Notes: generated by a model not told the origin, from the sequence alone. A DNA stretch of 38,355 nucleotides from Nitrobacter winogradskyi (GCF_006539545.1 NZ_BJNF01000060.1:1-38355); one strand, 5' to 3'. Positions 1-7,644 are shown, counted from the first letter of the stretch. A program made the numbers and translations.

Positions 1-45
1 CAAGCGAAGTGGACGCCGGTTCGCGTGACGAAAACGCGTCAAATC
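1..45. repeat. Partial dispersed repeat at window edge
   Basis: The first bases carry the 'aagcgaagtgga..ccggttcgcgtga.gaaaacgcg' core. It is the reverse complement of the 'cgcgaaccggtatccacttcgct' core seen near 9.87, 22.81 and 24.13 kb. The left end is cut by the window. It is one member of a non-coding interspersed family. Confidence 0.6.
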
Positions 46-111
46 AAAATCTGAGAGCCTCGCTTCTGATTCCGTCAGAAACGAAAGGGCTCTAATTCAG
101 CGGAAGAGTGA

Positions 112-147
112 ATTCCGGACCGGCGTACGTCGCAAGCCGTCCGGAAT
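112..147. repeat. Inverted repeat downstream of the protease gene
   Basis: ATTCCGGA-c-CGGC (112 on) pairs with GCCG-TCCGGAAT (ending at 147), giving about 12 bp of stem with one bulge and an 11-nt loop. It lies 18 bp past the stop of the minus-strand protease gene. No T-run follows, so it is a possible 3' stabilising hairpin or Rho-type end, not an intrinsic terminator. Confidence 0.5.
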
Positions 148-164
148 GACGAAGAACTGGCGCC

Positions 165-1655
165 CTACTTCAGGCTTAGCGCCACGAACCGCAGTTCGCC
201 GGCGCCGTTCGACACCATCAACAGCACCGCCTTCTTGCCGTCCTTCTTCAACTGATCGATGCGCTTGCGGATATCGGACGCGCTGTTCACGGCTTCCTGC
301 GCCACCTCGACGACGACGTCGCCGGCACTGAGCCGCTTCTCGGCGGCGTCGGAATCCGCTTCCACCTCGGTGATGATGACGCCTTTGACGTTGTCCTTGA
401 TCTTGTAGCGCGCGCGCAGGTCCTTGCTGAGCGTGGCGAGATCGAGGCCGAGCGCCTTTTGCGTGACGGGCTTGTCGTCATCCTCCGGCTTGGTCTTGAT
501 CGAGACGGGTATGGCCTTGTCGCTGTCGTCGAGACGTCCCAGCGTCACCTTCTTGGTCTCTTCCTTGCCCTTGCGGATGACCACGACGCTGACGGTCTTG
601 CCCACCGCCGTGTCGGCGACCATGCGCGACAGATCTTTCGGCTCCTTGATGTCCTTGCCGTCGAAAGCGATGACGACATCGCCGGGTTCAATGCCGGCAG
701 GCTTGGCCGGCCCCTTATCCTCCACGCCGGCAACCAGCGCTCCGCGAGCCGGTTTAATGTTGAGGCTGTCGGCGATTTCGTCGGTCACCTGCTGAATGCG
801 GACTCCGAGCCAACCGCGACGCAACTCGCCAAATTTCCGCAATTGATCGACAACGCCCGCTACCGTCTTCGACGGCACCGCGAAACCGATACCGATCGAG
901 CCGCCGGATGGCGAGATGATCAGCGTATTCACTCCCACGACCTCGCCCTCAAGGTTGAACAGCGGGCCGCCGGAGTTGCCGCGATTGATGGCGGCGTCAG
1001 TCTGGATGTAGCTGTCATAAGGACCGTTATTGATGTCGCGGTTGCGCGCCGAGACGATGCCGGCGGAAACGGAGCCGCCCAGACTGAAAGGATTGCCGAT
1101 CGCGATCACCCATTCGCCGAGCCGCAACTTGTCGGAATCGCCGAACTTGACGGCCGTCAGCGGATGTGGCGGCTTGAACTTCAGCACCGCGAGATCGGTT
1201 TTCTTGTCGACCCCGACGGTCTCGGCCTTGACCTTGGTGCCGTCATTCAGAATGACGTTGATTTCATCGGAATCGGCGATGACGTGATTATTGGTGACCA
1301 CAATTCCGGCGGCATCGACGATGAATCCGGAGCCGAGCGAGTTTGTCTTGTGCGTCTGCAGGCCGTCACTCTTGCCGCCACGGCGATTCTTGAAGAAGTC
1401 GTCGAAGAACTCCTCAAACGGTGATCCCGGCGGAAGCTGTGGAATGACGCGGCGGCCCTCGCCGCTCTTGGCTTCCACCTTCTGGGTCGTCGAGATGTTG
1501 ACCACCGCGTCGATCACCTTTTCCGCCACGTCGGCGATGCCATCGGGACCGCGGGCCAGCGCCGGCGCGGCTACCACGGCGCTCGCGACGCTGAGACAAA
1601 ACGCGCTCAGAAGGAAACGCCGGCGAAGACTCAATGCTTGAATCGCTCGGGTCAT
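165..1655 (-). CDS. degP: Do-type periplasmic serine endoprotease (DegP/HtrA family)
   Basis: Envelope protease/chaperone of the trypsin-like HtrA family, 496 residues, which degrades or holds misfolded periplasmic proteins. The N-terminus (residues about 10-35) is a signal peptide: a basic Arg-rich start, a hydrophobic stretch and Ala-rich cleavage ('PALARG'). The catalytic triad is visible as His124 (TNNHVIA), Asp154 (KTDLAVLKF) and Ser228 (NRGNSGGPLF). Two PDZ domains follow, at about 280-370 and 400-490; the first contains 'RRGWLGVRIQ'. Length is normal for DegP/DegQ. The ATG is used because it begins the signal peptide. It lies downstream of hflK-hflC-DUF2065 on the same strand, an order I recall from related alphaproteobacteria. 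A 554-bp repeat-filled gap makes its own promoter likely. DegP, DegQ and MucD cannot be told apart from sequence alone. Confidence 0.95.
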   Translation of the reverse strand: MTRAIQALSLRRRFLLSAFCLSVASAVVAAPALARGPDGIADVAEKVIDAVVNISTTQKVEAKSGEGRRVIPQLPPGSPFEEFFDDFFKNRRGGKSDGLQTHKTNSLGSGFIVDAAGIVVTNNHVIADSDEINVILNDGTKVKAETVGVDKKTDLAVLKFKPPHPLTAVKFGDSDKLRLGEWVIAIGNPFSLGGSVSAGIVSARNRDINNGPYDSYIQTDAAINRGNSGGPLFNLEGEVVGVNTLIISPSGGSIGIGFAVPSKTVAGVVDQLRKFGELRRGWLGVRIQQVTDEIADSLNIKPARGALVAGVEDKGPAKPAGIEPGDVVIAFDGKDIKEPKDLSRMVADTAVGKTVSVVVIRKGKEETKKVTLGRLDDSDKAIPVSIKTKPEDDDKPVTQKALGLDLATLSKDLRARYKIKDNVKGVIITEVEADSDAAEKRLSAGDVVVEVAQEAVNSASDIRKRIDQLKKDGKKAVLLMVSNGAGELRFVALSLK

Positions 1656-1689
1656 GTTGCGGGTCTCTCCTGAAAAAGCATATTGCCTA

Positions 1690-1768
1690 CAGCGTTTTCG
1701 AGCGAAGCATGTCCTCGGGCCTGACCCAAGGATGGAATCCGGTTCGCATGAAGAAAACGCGCCAAAAC
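1690..1768. repeat. Dispersed palindromic repeat copy
   Basis: Contains 'cgttttcgagcgaagcatg' and 'ggttcgcatgaagaaaacgcgcc', the flanks of the local repeat family. The central portion differs from other copies ('cctcgggcctgacccaagg'). Confidence 0.55.
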
Positions 1769-1820
1769 ATAAAGAAAGATAGAGTCTTTTACTGCTTCCA
1801 TGAAACGGTGAAAGACTCTA

Positions 1821-1868
1821 GCGCGTATTCCGCAAAAGTGGGTACCGGTCTTGCGATCAGAATACGCG
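1821..1868. repeat. Inverted repeat with GCGTATTC ends
   Basis: GCGTATTC at 1823-1830 and GAATACGC at 1860-1867 are perfect inverted ends around 'cgcaaaagtgggtaccggtcttgcgat'. The centre 'aaagtgggtaccggt' resembles the core of the neighbouring repeats, so this looks like a related palindromic element. Confidence 0.5.
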
Positions 1869-1888
1869 TAAGTTCTTATTGAGAGCAA

Positions 1889-1953
1889 TTTCTTCACGCG
1901 AACCGGTTTCCACTTTGCGCTGGCGCGGCCCTTCGGGTCGGGATCATGCTCTC
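1889..1953. repeat. Dispersed repeat copy with the GACCCGAAGGG module
   Basis: Reads 'ttcttcacgcgaaccggtttccactttgcgctggcgcggcccttcgggtcgggatcatgctc' in short: the AACCGGTTTCCACTT core, then the module containing 'cccttcggg', then GGATCATGCTC. It is inverted relative to the copy at 2426-2496. Confidence 0.7.
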
Positions 1954-2209
1954 GCATACACTGCGCCGGACGCCTGGCCTGCGCAAGCGGCGAAAACAGC
2001 GTTCGCTGATCCGTCAAGTTCTCCGCGATTGCGGCAAAAAACCGGCGTGGCTTTCACGAATTCAGTTGCCGCGCCGAACCGCTTGCGCCTTTGCCTTCCA
2101 ACTCAAGCCATGGTCGTTGATGAAGCCCGGAATCACAGGGATCACTAGTGAATGAGACAACCTGGAACCTGCGATCAGGGCAAGGAAGCTGCTGCCAGGA
2201 CCGCTCCAC

Positions 2210-2410
2210 CTAACGCCTGACCAGCCAGATCAGGATCAGGCCCGCGATGGCCGACCCGATTCCGGCTATCCGCAAAACCTGCTCCGGAGCCGCCAGCGCG
2301 CTTTCCATCGCCCTCCGCGCCCACTGCGGAGCCGCGGCGAACAGGATGCCTTCAAGCATGAAAAGAATACCGAGACCGATCAGAAAATCGGCGAAGGCGA
2401 TGGAGCCCAT
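2210..2410 (-). CDS. DUF2065 family small membrane protein
   Basis: A 66-residue protein with two hydrophobic segments (about 3-26 and 44-63) around a short basic/amphipathic linker (QWARRAMESALA). It matches the DUF2065 (YjeT-like) family by its 'GLGILFMLEGILFAAAPQ' start and its length. No biochemical role is known to me. It follows hflK and hflC on the same strand after 155 bp and precedes the Do protease, so a link to inner-membrane proteolysis is suggested by context only. Confidence 0.85.
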   Translation of the reverse strand: MGSIAFADFLIGLGILFMLEGILFAAAPQWARRAMESALAAPEQVLRIAGIGSAIAGLILIWLVRR

Positions 2411-2425
2411 CGAACGGCGTCTCCT

Positions 2426-2496
2426 AGAGCATGATCCCGACCCGAAGGGTCGCGCCAGCGCAAAGTGGAAACCGGTTTTCGGATAAGATCATGCTC
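2426..2496. repeat. Complete dispersed palindromic repeat, long form
   Basis: Bounded by perfect 10-bp inverted ends: GAGCATGATC at 2427-2436 and GATCATGCTC at 2487-2496. It contains a 21-bp internal module holding the small palindrome GACCCGAAGGGTC, then AAAGTGGAAACCGGTTTTCGG. The short form at 33945-33993 is the same element without the module. Confidence 0.8.
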
Positions 2497-2515
2497 GATC
2501 AAAAGTTAAGGCCGG

Positions 2516-2546
2516 GAGCCTGATCCAACGCAGTTGGATCAGGCTC
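2516..2546. repeat. Perfect 14-bp inverted repeat
   Basis: GAGCCTGATCCAAC, a 3-bp loop GCA, then GTTGGATCAGGCTC. It lies between hflC and the DUF2065 gene. Neither strand has a T-run after it, so it is more likely an mRNA hairpin or repeat element than an intrinsic terminator. Confidence 0.7.
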
Positions 2547-2565
2547 TGGCATCGCGGTGTCGGGT

Positions 2566-3462
2566 CTACGGCTTCGGTGCGGAGGCCGCCGGCCGGCCGC
2601 CGATATGTCCGAAGAAACGGAAGAAGTCGGAATCCGGCTTCAGCAGGAAACGCGTGTCGGAACTCTTCAACCCGTTCTGATAGGCGCTCATCGACCGATA
2701 GAATGCAAAGAACGCCGGATCCTGATTGTAGGCCTGGGCGAAAAGCTTGTTGCGCTCGCCATCACCCTGACCGCGAATCCGCTCCGACGCCGAGTTGGCC
2801 TCGGCGATGATGACGGTCGCCTCCCGATCGGCCTTGGCCCGGATTTCCTGCGCCTTCTGACCACCCTGGGCGCGGAATTCGGCGGCTTCCCGCTGTCGCT
2901 CGGTCTGCATCCGCTGATAGATCGCCTGGCTGTTCTGTTCCGGCAGATCTGCGCGCCGGATCCGGACATCGACCACGGAGATGCCGTATCCGCTGGCCTC
3001 CTTGTCGAGTTGATCGCGGATGCGCGCCATCAGCATTTCACGCTCATCCCGCACCACCTGAATGAATGTCACCTCACCGAGAACCCGGCGCAGCGACGCG
3101 TTGAGCAGTGTCGTCAACTGGATGTTGGCGACCTGAACGGAGCCCACGCTTTGGTAGAAACGCAAGGCATCCTTGATGCGATAACGCGCGAACGCATCGA
3201 CGACGAGCCGCTTCTGGTCCGACGCGATGACTTCCTGCGACGCCTGCTCGAGGTCCAGAATCCGTTTGTCGATCTCGATGACGGAATCAACGAACGGCGC
3301 CTTGAAATGCAATCCCGGCTCGGTGACGACGCGTACCGGCTCGCCCAGTCGCACCAGCAACACCTGTTCGGTCTGGCTCACGGTGAAAACAGAACTGTAT
3401 CCCACCACCAGCAGGGCCAGTCCAACCAGTAGCGCGGCGATCCCTAGAACTCCGGTTTTCAT
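2566..3462 (-). CDS. hflC: HflC, SPFH/band-7 membrane protease modulator
   Basis: Partner of HflK in the large SPFH-domain assembly that surrounds and modulates the FtsH protease at the inner membrane. 298 residues. An N-terminal membrane anchor (about 5-25, 'ALLVGLALLVVGYSSVFTV') is followed by the band-7 domain with 'TEQVLLVRLGEPVRVVTEPGL', then a long Ala/Glu/Arg-rich coiled region ('AAEFRAQGGQKAQEIRAKAD'). The C-terminus has the typical 'FFAFYRSMSAYQNGLKSSDT' stretch. Its ATG overlaps the hflK stop by 4 bp (ATGA, 3459-3462), so the two are translationally coupled. Length is usual for the family. Confidence 0.96.
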   Translation of the reverse strand: MKTGVLGIAALLVGLALLVVGYSSVFTVSQTEQVLLVRLGEPVRVVTEPGLHFKAPFVDSVIEIDKRILDLEQASQEVIASDQKRLVVDAFARYRIKDALRFYQSVGSVQVANIQLTTLLNASLRRVLGEVTFIQVVRDEREMLMARIRDQLDKEASGYGISVVDVRIRRADLPEQNSQAIYQRMQTERQREAAEFRAQGGQKAQEIRAKADREATVIIAEANSASERIRGQGDGERNKLFAQAYNQDPAFFAFYRSMSAYQNGLKSSDTRFLLKPDSDFFRFFGHIGGRPAASAPKP

Positions 3463-4607
3463 CGGGCACCCCCATCCGTCCTGGCCGGCTGGTTCGCCGT
3501 CGAGCCGCTACGCCGCGATGTCAATTCGCTCAGCGGCAGGTAAGGCACAATCCCCCCGGAAGACGATGATCCCGGATCGTAGACGAGCTTATCCGCGTCG
3601 CCGAGCACGTGCTCCATAGTCTCCAGGTAGATGCGTTCGCGCGTCACGTCAGGCGCCTCCTTGTAAGCCTGGTAGACCTGCAGGAAACGCGAACTCTGAC
3701 CCTTGGCTTCGGCGATGGCCTGCTCCTTGTAACCCTGGGCATTCTGCACAATCTGCGCCGCCCGGCCTCGCGAATCGGGAACGACACGATTGGCGTAAGT
3801 CTGGGCTTCGTTCTGCAATCGCTCGAGGTCGGCACGGGCGGCCTGCACGTCGCGGAAGGAATCGATGACTTGAGCGGGTGGATCGACCTTCTGCATCTGT
3901 ACCTGCTGAATCAGAACCCCCGCTCCATATTGATCCAGGGTTTTCTGCATCAGCTCGTGGACCGATGCTTCAATCTTGGTTCGCTCAGAGGTCAGAATCG
4001 GCTGAATATCCGAACGCCCGACCCACTCGCGCATGGCGCTTTCGGCCACCGCCTTGACGGTGCCTTCCGGATTCTGGATGTTGAACAGGAAGTCACCCAC
4101 CCCGTCCGGCTTGATCCGCCACAACACGGTGAAATCGACGTCGACGATGTTTTCGTCGCCCGTCAGCATGAGGCTTTCCTCGGGCACATCGCGCATCGTG
4201 CTGGTGCTGCGGGCCGAGTCCTGAACCAGCGTCAAACCGATATTGAGGGTCGAGACGCGCAGCGCCTTGGGCAGCAACACGGTCTCGATCGGATACGGCA
4301 GATGATAATTGAGGCCCGGCTGCACGGTTCGCACATGCTTGCCGAACCGCAGCACCACGCCGAGTTCTTCAGACTGCACACGGAAAAAGCCGGACATGCC
4401 CCAGATCGCCACTGCGCCGATCAGGATCAGCAAAATCCCCATGCCGCTCAGATGCCCCCCCGGCAACAGTTGCCGGATCCGCTCCTGAGCGCGACGCAAC
4501 AGATCCTCAAGATCCGGTGGCTTGGGCCCAGTCGGCTGCGGGCCGGCTCCCCAAGGCCCTTTCGGGCCCGGACCCCATGGGCCCCCGGTCTGATTCTTCC
4601 ACGGCAT
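3459..4607 (-). CDS. hflK: HflK, SPFH/band-7 membrane protease modulator
   Basis: Larger HflKC subunit, 382 residues. It has a Gly/Pro/Trp-rich cytoplasmic N-terminus (about 1-45), one membrane segment at about 57-78 ('GMGILLILIGAVAIWGMSGFF'), then a band-7 domain ('SEELGVVLRFGKHVRTVQPGLNYHLPYP') and an Ala/Gln-rich helical tail. The ATG at 4607 is preferred over an in-frame GTG at 4613: GGAGGAG lies 7 nt before the ATG but only about 2 nt before the GTG. A sigma70-like promoter sits upstream (4667-4695), so hflK-hflC can be transcribed independently of folA, which ends 157 bp before the hflK ATG. Confidence 0.96.
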   Translation of the reverse strand: MPWKNQTGGPWGPGPKGPWGAGPQPTGPKPPDLEDLLRRAQERIRQLLPGGHLSGMGILLILIGAVAIWGMSGFFRVQSEELGVVLRFGKHVRTVQPGLNYHLPYPIETVLLPKALRVSTLNIGLTLVQDSARSTSTMRDVPEESLMLTGDENIVDVDFTVLWRIKPDGVGDFLFNIQNPEGTVKAVAESAMREWVGRSDIQPILTSERTKIEASVHELMQKTLDQYGAGVLIQQVQMQKVDPPAQVIDSFRDVQAARADLERLQNEAQTYANRVVPDSRGRAAQIVQNAQGYKEQAIAEAKGQSSRFLQVYQAYKEAPDVTRERIYLETMEHVLGDADKLVYDPGSSSSGGIVPYLPLSELTSRRSGSTANQPARTDGGAR

Positions 4608-4666
4608 CGACACTCTCCTCCGCGCGGATGGGCCTTGAAGGCCTAGCCTCGCTCTGTCTATTCGAC

Positions 4667-4695
4667 CTTATAGGGGACGCACCCGACCCTTACAA
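4667..4695 (-). promoter_or_regulatory. Predicted sigma70-type promoter for hflK-hflC
   Basis: On the minus strand TTGTAA (4695-4690), a 17-bp spacer, then TATAAG (4672-4667). It matches 4/6 and 5/6 of the consensus with the ideal spacing. Predicted transcription start is near 4660, about 50 nt before the hflK ATG. Judged by eye only. Confidence 0.45.
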
Positions 4696-4764
4696 CGCGG
4701 CTTGCTGGCTGAAAGCAGCTATATTCGATCAGACAAATGTCAATGCAAACATCAGCAAATGCGG

Positions 4765-5301
4765 TTAATGCCGGACGCGACGGCGATATGTCACATAAGA
4801 AAAATCCGCGGTGTCACCGGCGGCGGCCTTGTTTCGGCAGCGGGTGATTTCGTCCCATACTGACGGATCGACCGGCTGAAAAACTGTGTCGCCATCGACT
4901 ACGGCATGAACCTCGGTCACTTCGAGGCGATCGGCTACAGGCATGAACGCGGCAAAAATTTCGGCCCCGCCGATCACCGCGATCTCAGCCACTGAACGCC
5001 GCAGGGCGTCTCCCTTCGCGATGACGAGCGCGTCGGTCAGCGAGCGCGTCACCAACGCTCCCACCGCGGTAAAGTCCGGATCGCGGGTGATGACGATGTT
5101 GGTGCGTTCCGGCAGCGGCCTGCGCAATGAGTCGAAGGTTTTGCGGCCCATCACGATCGGCTTGCCGATGGTGATCGCCTTGAAACGCTGCAGATCGGCT
5201 CTCAGCCGCCACGGGATTCCATTACGCTGACCGATGACGCCGTTCTCGGCAACCGCAACCACCAGGATTATTTCCGGACGCTGGAGGATGGTCCCGGTCA
5301 T
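4765..5301 (-). CDS. folA: Dihydrofolate reductase
   Basis: NADPH-dependent reduction of dihydrofolate to tetrahydrofolate, which regenerates the cofactor oxidised by ThyA. 178 residues, normal for bacterial type I DHFR. Recognisable are '[19 protein letters not shown]' (substrate/cofactor loop with the conserved Trp), '[13 protein letters not shown]' (NADPH-binding MGRxT) and '[13 protein letters not shown]'. Near the C-terminus are '[12 protein letters not shown]' (IGG motif) and '[15 protein letters not shown]'. The frame stays open far upstream, but that part lies inside thyA in another frame. The ATG at 5301 overlaps the thyA stop by 4 bp (ATGA) and gives the family start, so the shorter gene is correct. 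Confidence 0.96.
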   Translation of the reverse strand: MTGTILQRPEIILVVAVAENGVIGQRNGIPWRLRADLQRFKAITIGKPIVMGRKTFDSLRRPLPERTNIVITRDPDFTAVGALVTRSLTDALVIAKGDALRRSVAEIAVIGGAEIFAAFMPVADRLEVTEVHAVVDGDTVFQPVDPSVWDEITRCRNKAAAGDTADFSYVTYRRRVRH

Positions 5302-6092
5302 ACCGCGACCTCGGCCTTGATGTGCGGATGGGGATCGTAGTTCTCGAGTTTGAAATCCTCGTAGCGGAACGCGAAGATATCCTTCACCCCGGGATTGATC
5401 GTCATCGACGGCAGCGGCCGCGTCGGCCGCGACAGTTGAAGCCGGGCCTGATCGAGATGGTTGGTATAGAGGTGCGCGTCGCCCAGGCTGTGGACGAAGT
5501 CGCCCGGCTTGAGCCCCGTGACCTGTGCGACCATCATCGTCAGCAGCGCATAGGAAGCGATATTGAAGGGCACGCCGAGGAATACGTCGGCCGAGCGCTG
5601 ATAAAGCTGACATGACAGCTTCCCGCCGGCGACATAGAACTGAAACAGGCAATGGCACGGCGGCAGCGCCATCCTGTCGACGTCGGCGGGATTCCACGCA
5701 CTGACGATCAGCCGCCGCGAATCGGGATTGCGCTGAATCAGGTCAATGACGTTGGCGATCTGGTCGATGCTGCGTCCGCCCGGCGCGGGCCATGAACGCC
5801 ATTGCGAGCCGTATACCGGGCCGAGATCGCCATTTGCGTCAGCCCACTCGTCCCAGATCGAGACCCCGTTGTCTTTCAGATACTTGATGTTGGTCTCCCC
5901 CCTCAGGAACCAGAGCAGTTCATGCACGATCGACCTCAGGGGGAGCTTCTTGGTGGTCAACATCGGGAAGCCGGAGGCGAGATCGAAGCGCATCTGATGC
6001 CCGAAGACGGACAGCGTTCCGGTGCCGGTGCGGTCATGCTTCTCCGTACCCTCACCAAGAATTCGTTCGAGCAGATCGTGATACTGATTCAT
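5298..6092 (-). CDS. thyA: Thymidylate synthase
   Basis: Converts dUMP plus methylene-THF to dTMP and DHF. 264 residues, the same length as the E. coli enzyme. The active-site Cys falls at residue 146 in '[12 protein letters not shown]'. Also visible are '[11 protein letters not shown]' near the N-terminus (phosphate-binding Arg), '[10 protein letters not shown]' (the other phosphate-binding arginines), '[20 protein letters not shown]' and the C-terminal '[10 protein letters not shown]'. It is coupled to folA by a 4-bp overlap, an order that pairs the DHF producer with its recycler. Two palindromic repeats sit directly upstream, and the first begins 1-2 bp before the start codon. Confidence 0.98.
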   Translation of the reverse strand: MNQYHDLLERILGEGTEKHDRTGTGTLSVFGHQMRFDLASGFPMLTTKKLPLRSIVHELLWFLRGETNIKYLKDNGVSIWDEWADANGDLGPVYGSQWRSWPAPGGRSIDQIANVIDLIQRNPDSRRLIVSAWNPADVDRMALPPCHCLFQFYVAGGKLSCQLYQRSADVFLGVPFNIASYALLTMMVAQVTGLKPGDFVHSLGDAHLYTNHLDQARLQLSRPTRPLPSMTINPGVKDIFAFRYEDFKLENYDPHPHIKAEVAV

Positions 6093-6093
6093 A

Positions 6094-6169
6094 CTAGTGG
6101 TCCGATTCCAACCTTCGCATCCCGTTTCAGCGTGCCTTCTTGCGAATGTTAGAATCGAAGGACCACTAG
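6094..6169. repeat. CTAGTGG-type palindromic element, copy 1
   Basis: Left arm from 6094 (CTAGTGGTCC-GATTCCAACCTTCGCA) pairs imperfectly with the right arm ending at 6169 (TGCGAATGTTAGAATCGAAGGACCACTAG, in parts). The right arm carries 3 extra bases after the terminal 10 bp. Same architecture as copy 2 with different arm bases. It lies immediately upstream of thyA. Confidence 0.75.
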
Positions 6170-6182
6170 CAAATATAAGCTC

Positions 6183-6261
6183 CTAGTGGAGTTTTGAATT
6201 TGACATTCGCATCCGCGACGCGCAGCCGAATGGGTCGCGAATGTCAAATTCACTCCACTAG
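6183..6261. repeat. CTAGTGG-type palindromic element, copy 2
   Basis: Left arm 6183-6210 (CTAGTGGAGT-TTT-GAATTTGACATTCGC) and right arm 6237-6261 (GCGAATGTCAAATTC-ACTCCACTAG) pair over 25 bp with a 3-base bulge. Terminal CTAGTGG and internal ACATTCGC are shared with copy 1. Confidence 0.8.
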
Positions 6262-6498
6262 TGGCGCTATCGGGCGATGAACTTGAAGCATCTTCCGCCG
6301 AAGCGGATGGCCTGCTCGCCGCAAGAAAATGCGATCAAACAATACTTCCGGCGCATGGTCCAATCAACTTGATCGGATCATGCTCCAGCGTCGGATCGAG
6401 GGCTGACAGCGCCGCCCGCCCCTTATGCCCCGGAAACCGGATCACCGCGGCGGAAAAAGTGCCGTCAGACACCCCTTTTTTCCTCGCGCGGTGCGGAC

Positions 6499-6504
6499 TA
6501 TATT
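6499..6504 (+). promoter_or_regulatory. Candidate -10 element for the tmRNA gene
   Basis: TATATT at 6499-6504, followed 7 nt later by a strong small hairpin (GCCGG-TTCG-CCGGC, 6511-6524) at the expected RNA 5' end. No convincing -35 is seen at 17 bp upstream (a T-run there), so this is weak. Confidence 0.3.
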
Positions 6505-6510
6505 GAAGAC

Positions 6511-6835
6511 GCCGGTTCGCCGGCTATGGAAATAAATGGCCGCCGCAATAAACCATTCGGACCCGGGGGCAGTACCCGGCGCCTCCACCAGAGCCCGAAC
6601 ATGGCTGAATCGGGTTCCGGCGGGGGCGAAACAGGATCGACGAGGGCGTAAAGGGCTCGCTTTTTCCCGGTATGGTTCCGCCGTTATCGGGCTATGCAAT
6701 AGTTGCAAACGACAACTATGCTCCGGTTGCTCAGGCTGCGTAACGCAGTTTGAAAGACCACTCTGAAGTCCTGACGGGTTAAGCTCCGTCAGGCGGGGTC
6801 CGGAGGCACCTGGCAACAGAAGCCTCCACCTTTAT
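6511..6835 (+). ncRNA. ssrA: tmRNA, circularly permuted (alphaproteobacterial two-piece ssrA)
   Basis: Rescues stalled ribosomes and tags the nascent chain. The native 3' half comes first: T-arm CCGGG-loop-CCCGG (about 6563-6579), then CGCCTCCACCA ending at 6590. A short spacer (about 6591-6621), presumably removed, follows. Then comes the native 5' half, starting GGGGGCG at 6622 and able to pair with CGCCTCC as the acceptor stem with one G-U. The proteolysis tag is read from 6705: ANDNYAPVAQAA, with stop TAA at 6741-6743. Hairpins at about 6770-6793 (CCTGACGG..CCGTCAGG) and 6800-6828 (GGAGGC..GCCTCC) fit the pseudoknot region. This order (acceptor piece, spacer, coding piece) is the permuted form known from alphaproteobacteria. 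Outer ends are approximate. Confidence 0.92.
6705..6743 (+). other. tmRNA tag reading frame (ANDNYAPVAQAA, TAA)
   Basis: Resume codon GCA at 6705, followed by 11 more codons and TAA. It starts with the usual AND/AN pattern and ends in the Ala-Ala degron read by ClpX; the N-terminal part is the SspB contact region. Confidence 0.9.
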
Positions 6836-7009
6836 CCGTTCACCTATACATTCACCGCTTCAACCAACTCGCGACGAGAAATTCACCGGCCGACCGCAAC
6901 CGCTGCTGACCCGGCAAGATCGCAGGAGTATCATCCGCGGGCGGTGCGAGTCGGCCTCAGACGCTCGCGGCGATTTCCGCGACTCTGCCGAGGTGATGAG
7001 ACCCAATCG

Positions 7010-7558
7010 ATGCCAACCGATCACATCCGCTACGATTTGCTGACAAGCGACGCCATGCGCGGTGTCCTGCGCCGCGTGCTGACAGACGCCGCCGAGCGCG
7101 GTCTGCCGGGCGAGCACCACTTTTTCATCACCTTCAAATCGAAGGCCGATGGCGTGACGATATCGTCCCGTCTTCTGACGCAGTATCCCGAGGAGATGAC
7201 CATCATTCTCCAGCATCAGTTCTGGGATCTGACAGTGACCGAGGATCACTTCGAAGTCGGCCTCTCGTTCGGCGGGGTGCCGGAGCGCCTCGTGGTTCCC
7301 TTCAACGCGATCAAGAGCTTCTTCGACCCATCGGTACAGTTCGGATTGCAGTTTGAGCCGACTGAGGCAGGGGAAGCCCAGGCGGAGAAAGCCGAGACCG
7401 AGGAGACCAGCACGAGCGAGCCATCGACCGCGTCCTCCCCGACAGCGCTGGCCGTTCCGGCCGATCCTTCCCAATCCGCAGCGGCCGAAAGCGAGGACAA
7501 ATCCAAACCTGGCCAGGGCGCCGAGGTTGTCAGACTGGACCGCTTCCGCAAGAAGTAA
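7010..7558 (+). CDS. sspB: SspB, ClpXP adaptor for ssrA-tagged proteins (alpha type)
   Basis: Binds the tmRNA tag and tethers substrates to ClpX. 182 residues. The folded domain (about 1-115) has the family features 'IRYDLLTSDAMRGVLRRVL', 'HHFFITFKSKADGVTIS', 'YPEEMTIILQHQFWDL' and 'FGGVPERLVVPFNAI'. A long acidic, Ser/Ala-rich flexible linker (about 125-168) leads to the C-terminal tail 'GAEVVRLDRFRKK', the usual ClpX-docking peptide. The ATG at 7010 is chosen because GAGGTGATGAG (6990-7000) gives a good ribosome site and the family starts here. The gene lies about 170 bp downstream of ssrA on the same strand, so adaptor and tag are neighbours. It is followed by fumC. Confidence 0.95.
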   Translation: MPTDHIRYDLLTSDAMRGVLRRVLTDAAERGLPGEHHFFITFKSKADGVTISSRLLTQYPEEMTIILQHQFWDLTVTEDHFEVGLSFGGVPERLVVPFNAIKSFFDPSVQFGLQFEPTEAGEAQAEKAETEETSTSEPSTASSPTALAVPADPSQSAAAESEDKSKPGQGAEVVRLDRFRKK

Positions 7559-7644
7559 CGGGGTTGCCTGCGCCCGATCTTCCTTTCAAGGGGGTGAGGA
7601 TGGGGGCTGCGTCCGGCCGCGACATGAACATAACGGACTGAGCC

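Larger units (their letters stand above)
1656..2209. other. 554-bp gene-free stretch made largely of repeats
   Basis: Between the DUF2065 gene and the protease gene. It holds repeat copies at 1690-1768, 1821-1868 and 1889-1953. Open frames here on both strands merely translate the repeat (for example the peptide [17 protein letters not shown]), so I call no gene. The protease promoter should lie in this stretch; I could not pick a convincing one. Confidence 0.6.

Noticed and set aside
459-1424. 321-codon plus-strand frame opposite the Do protease
   Set aside because: Antisense shadow of a gene with an intact catalytic triad.
1652-2017. 121-codon minus-strand frame upstream of the protease gene
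   Set aside because: Translates the dispersed repeat (contains DPDPKGRASAKWKP, also produced by the repeat at 2426-2496); no other support.
5302-5697. Long N-terminal extension of the DHFR frame
   Set aside because: Lies wholly within thyA in another frame; the ATGA overlap start at 5301 gives the proper protein.
6442-6816. 124-codon minus-strand frame across the tmRNA gene
   Set aside because: The region is explained by the tmRNA; the frame has no protein-like features.
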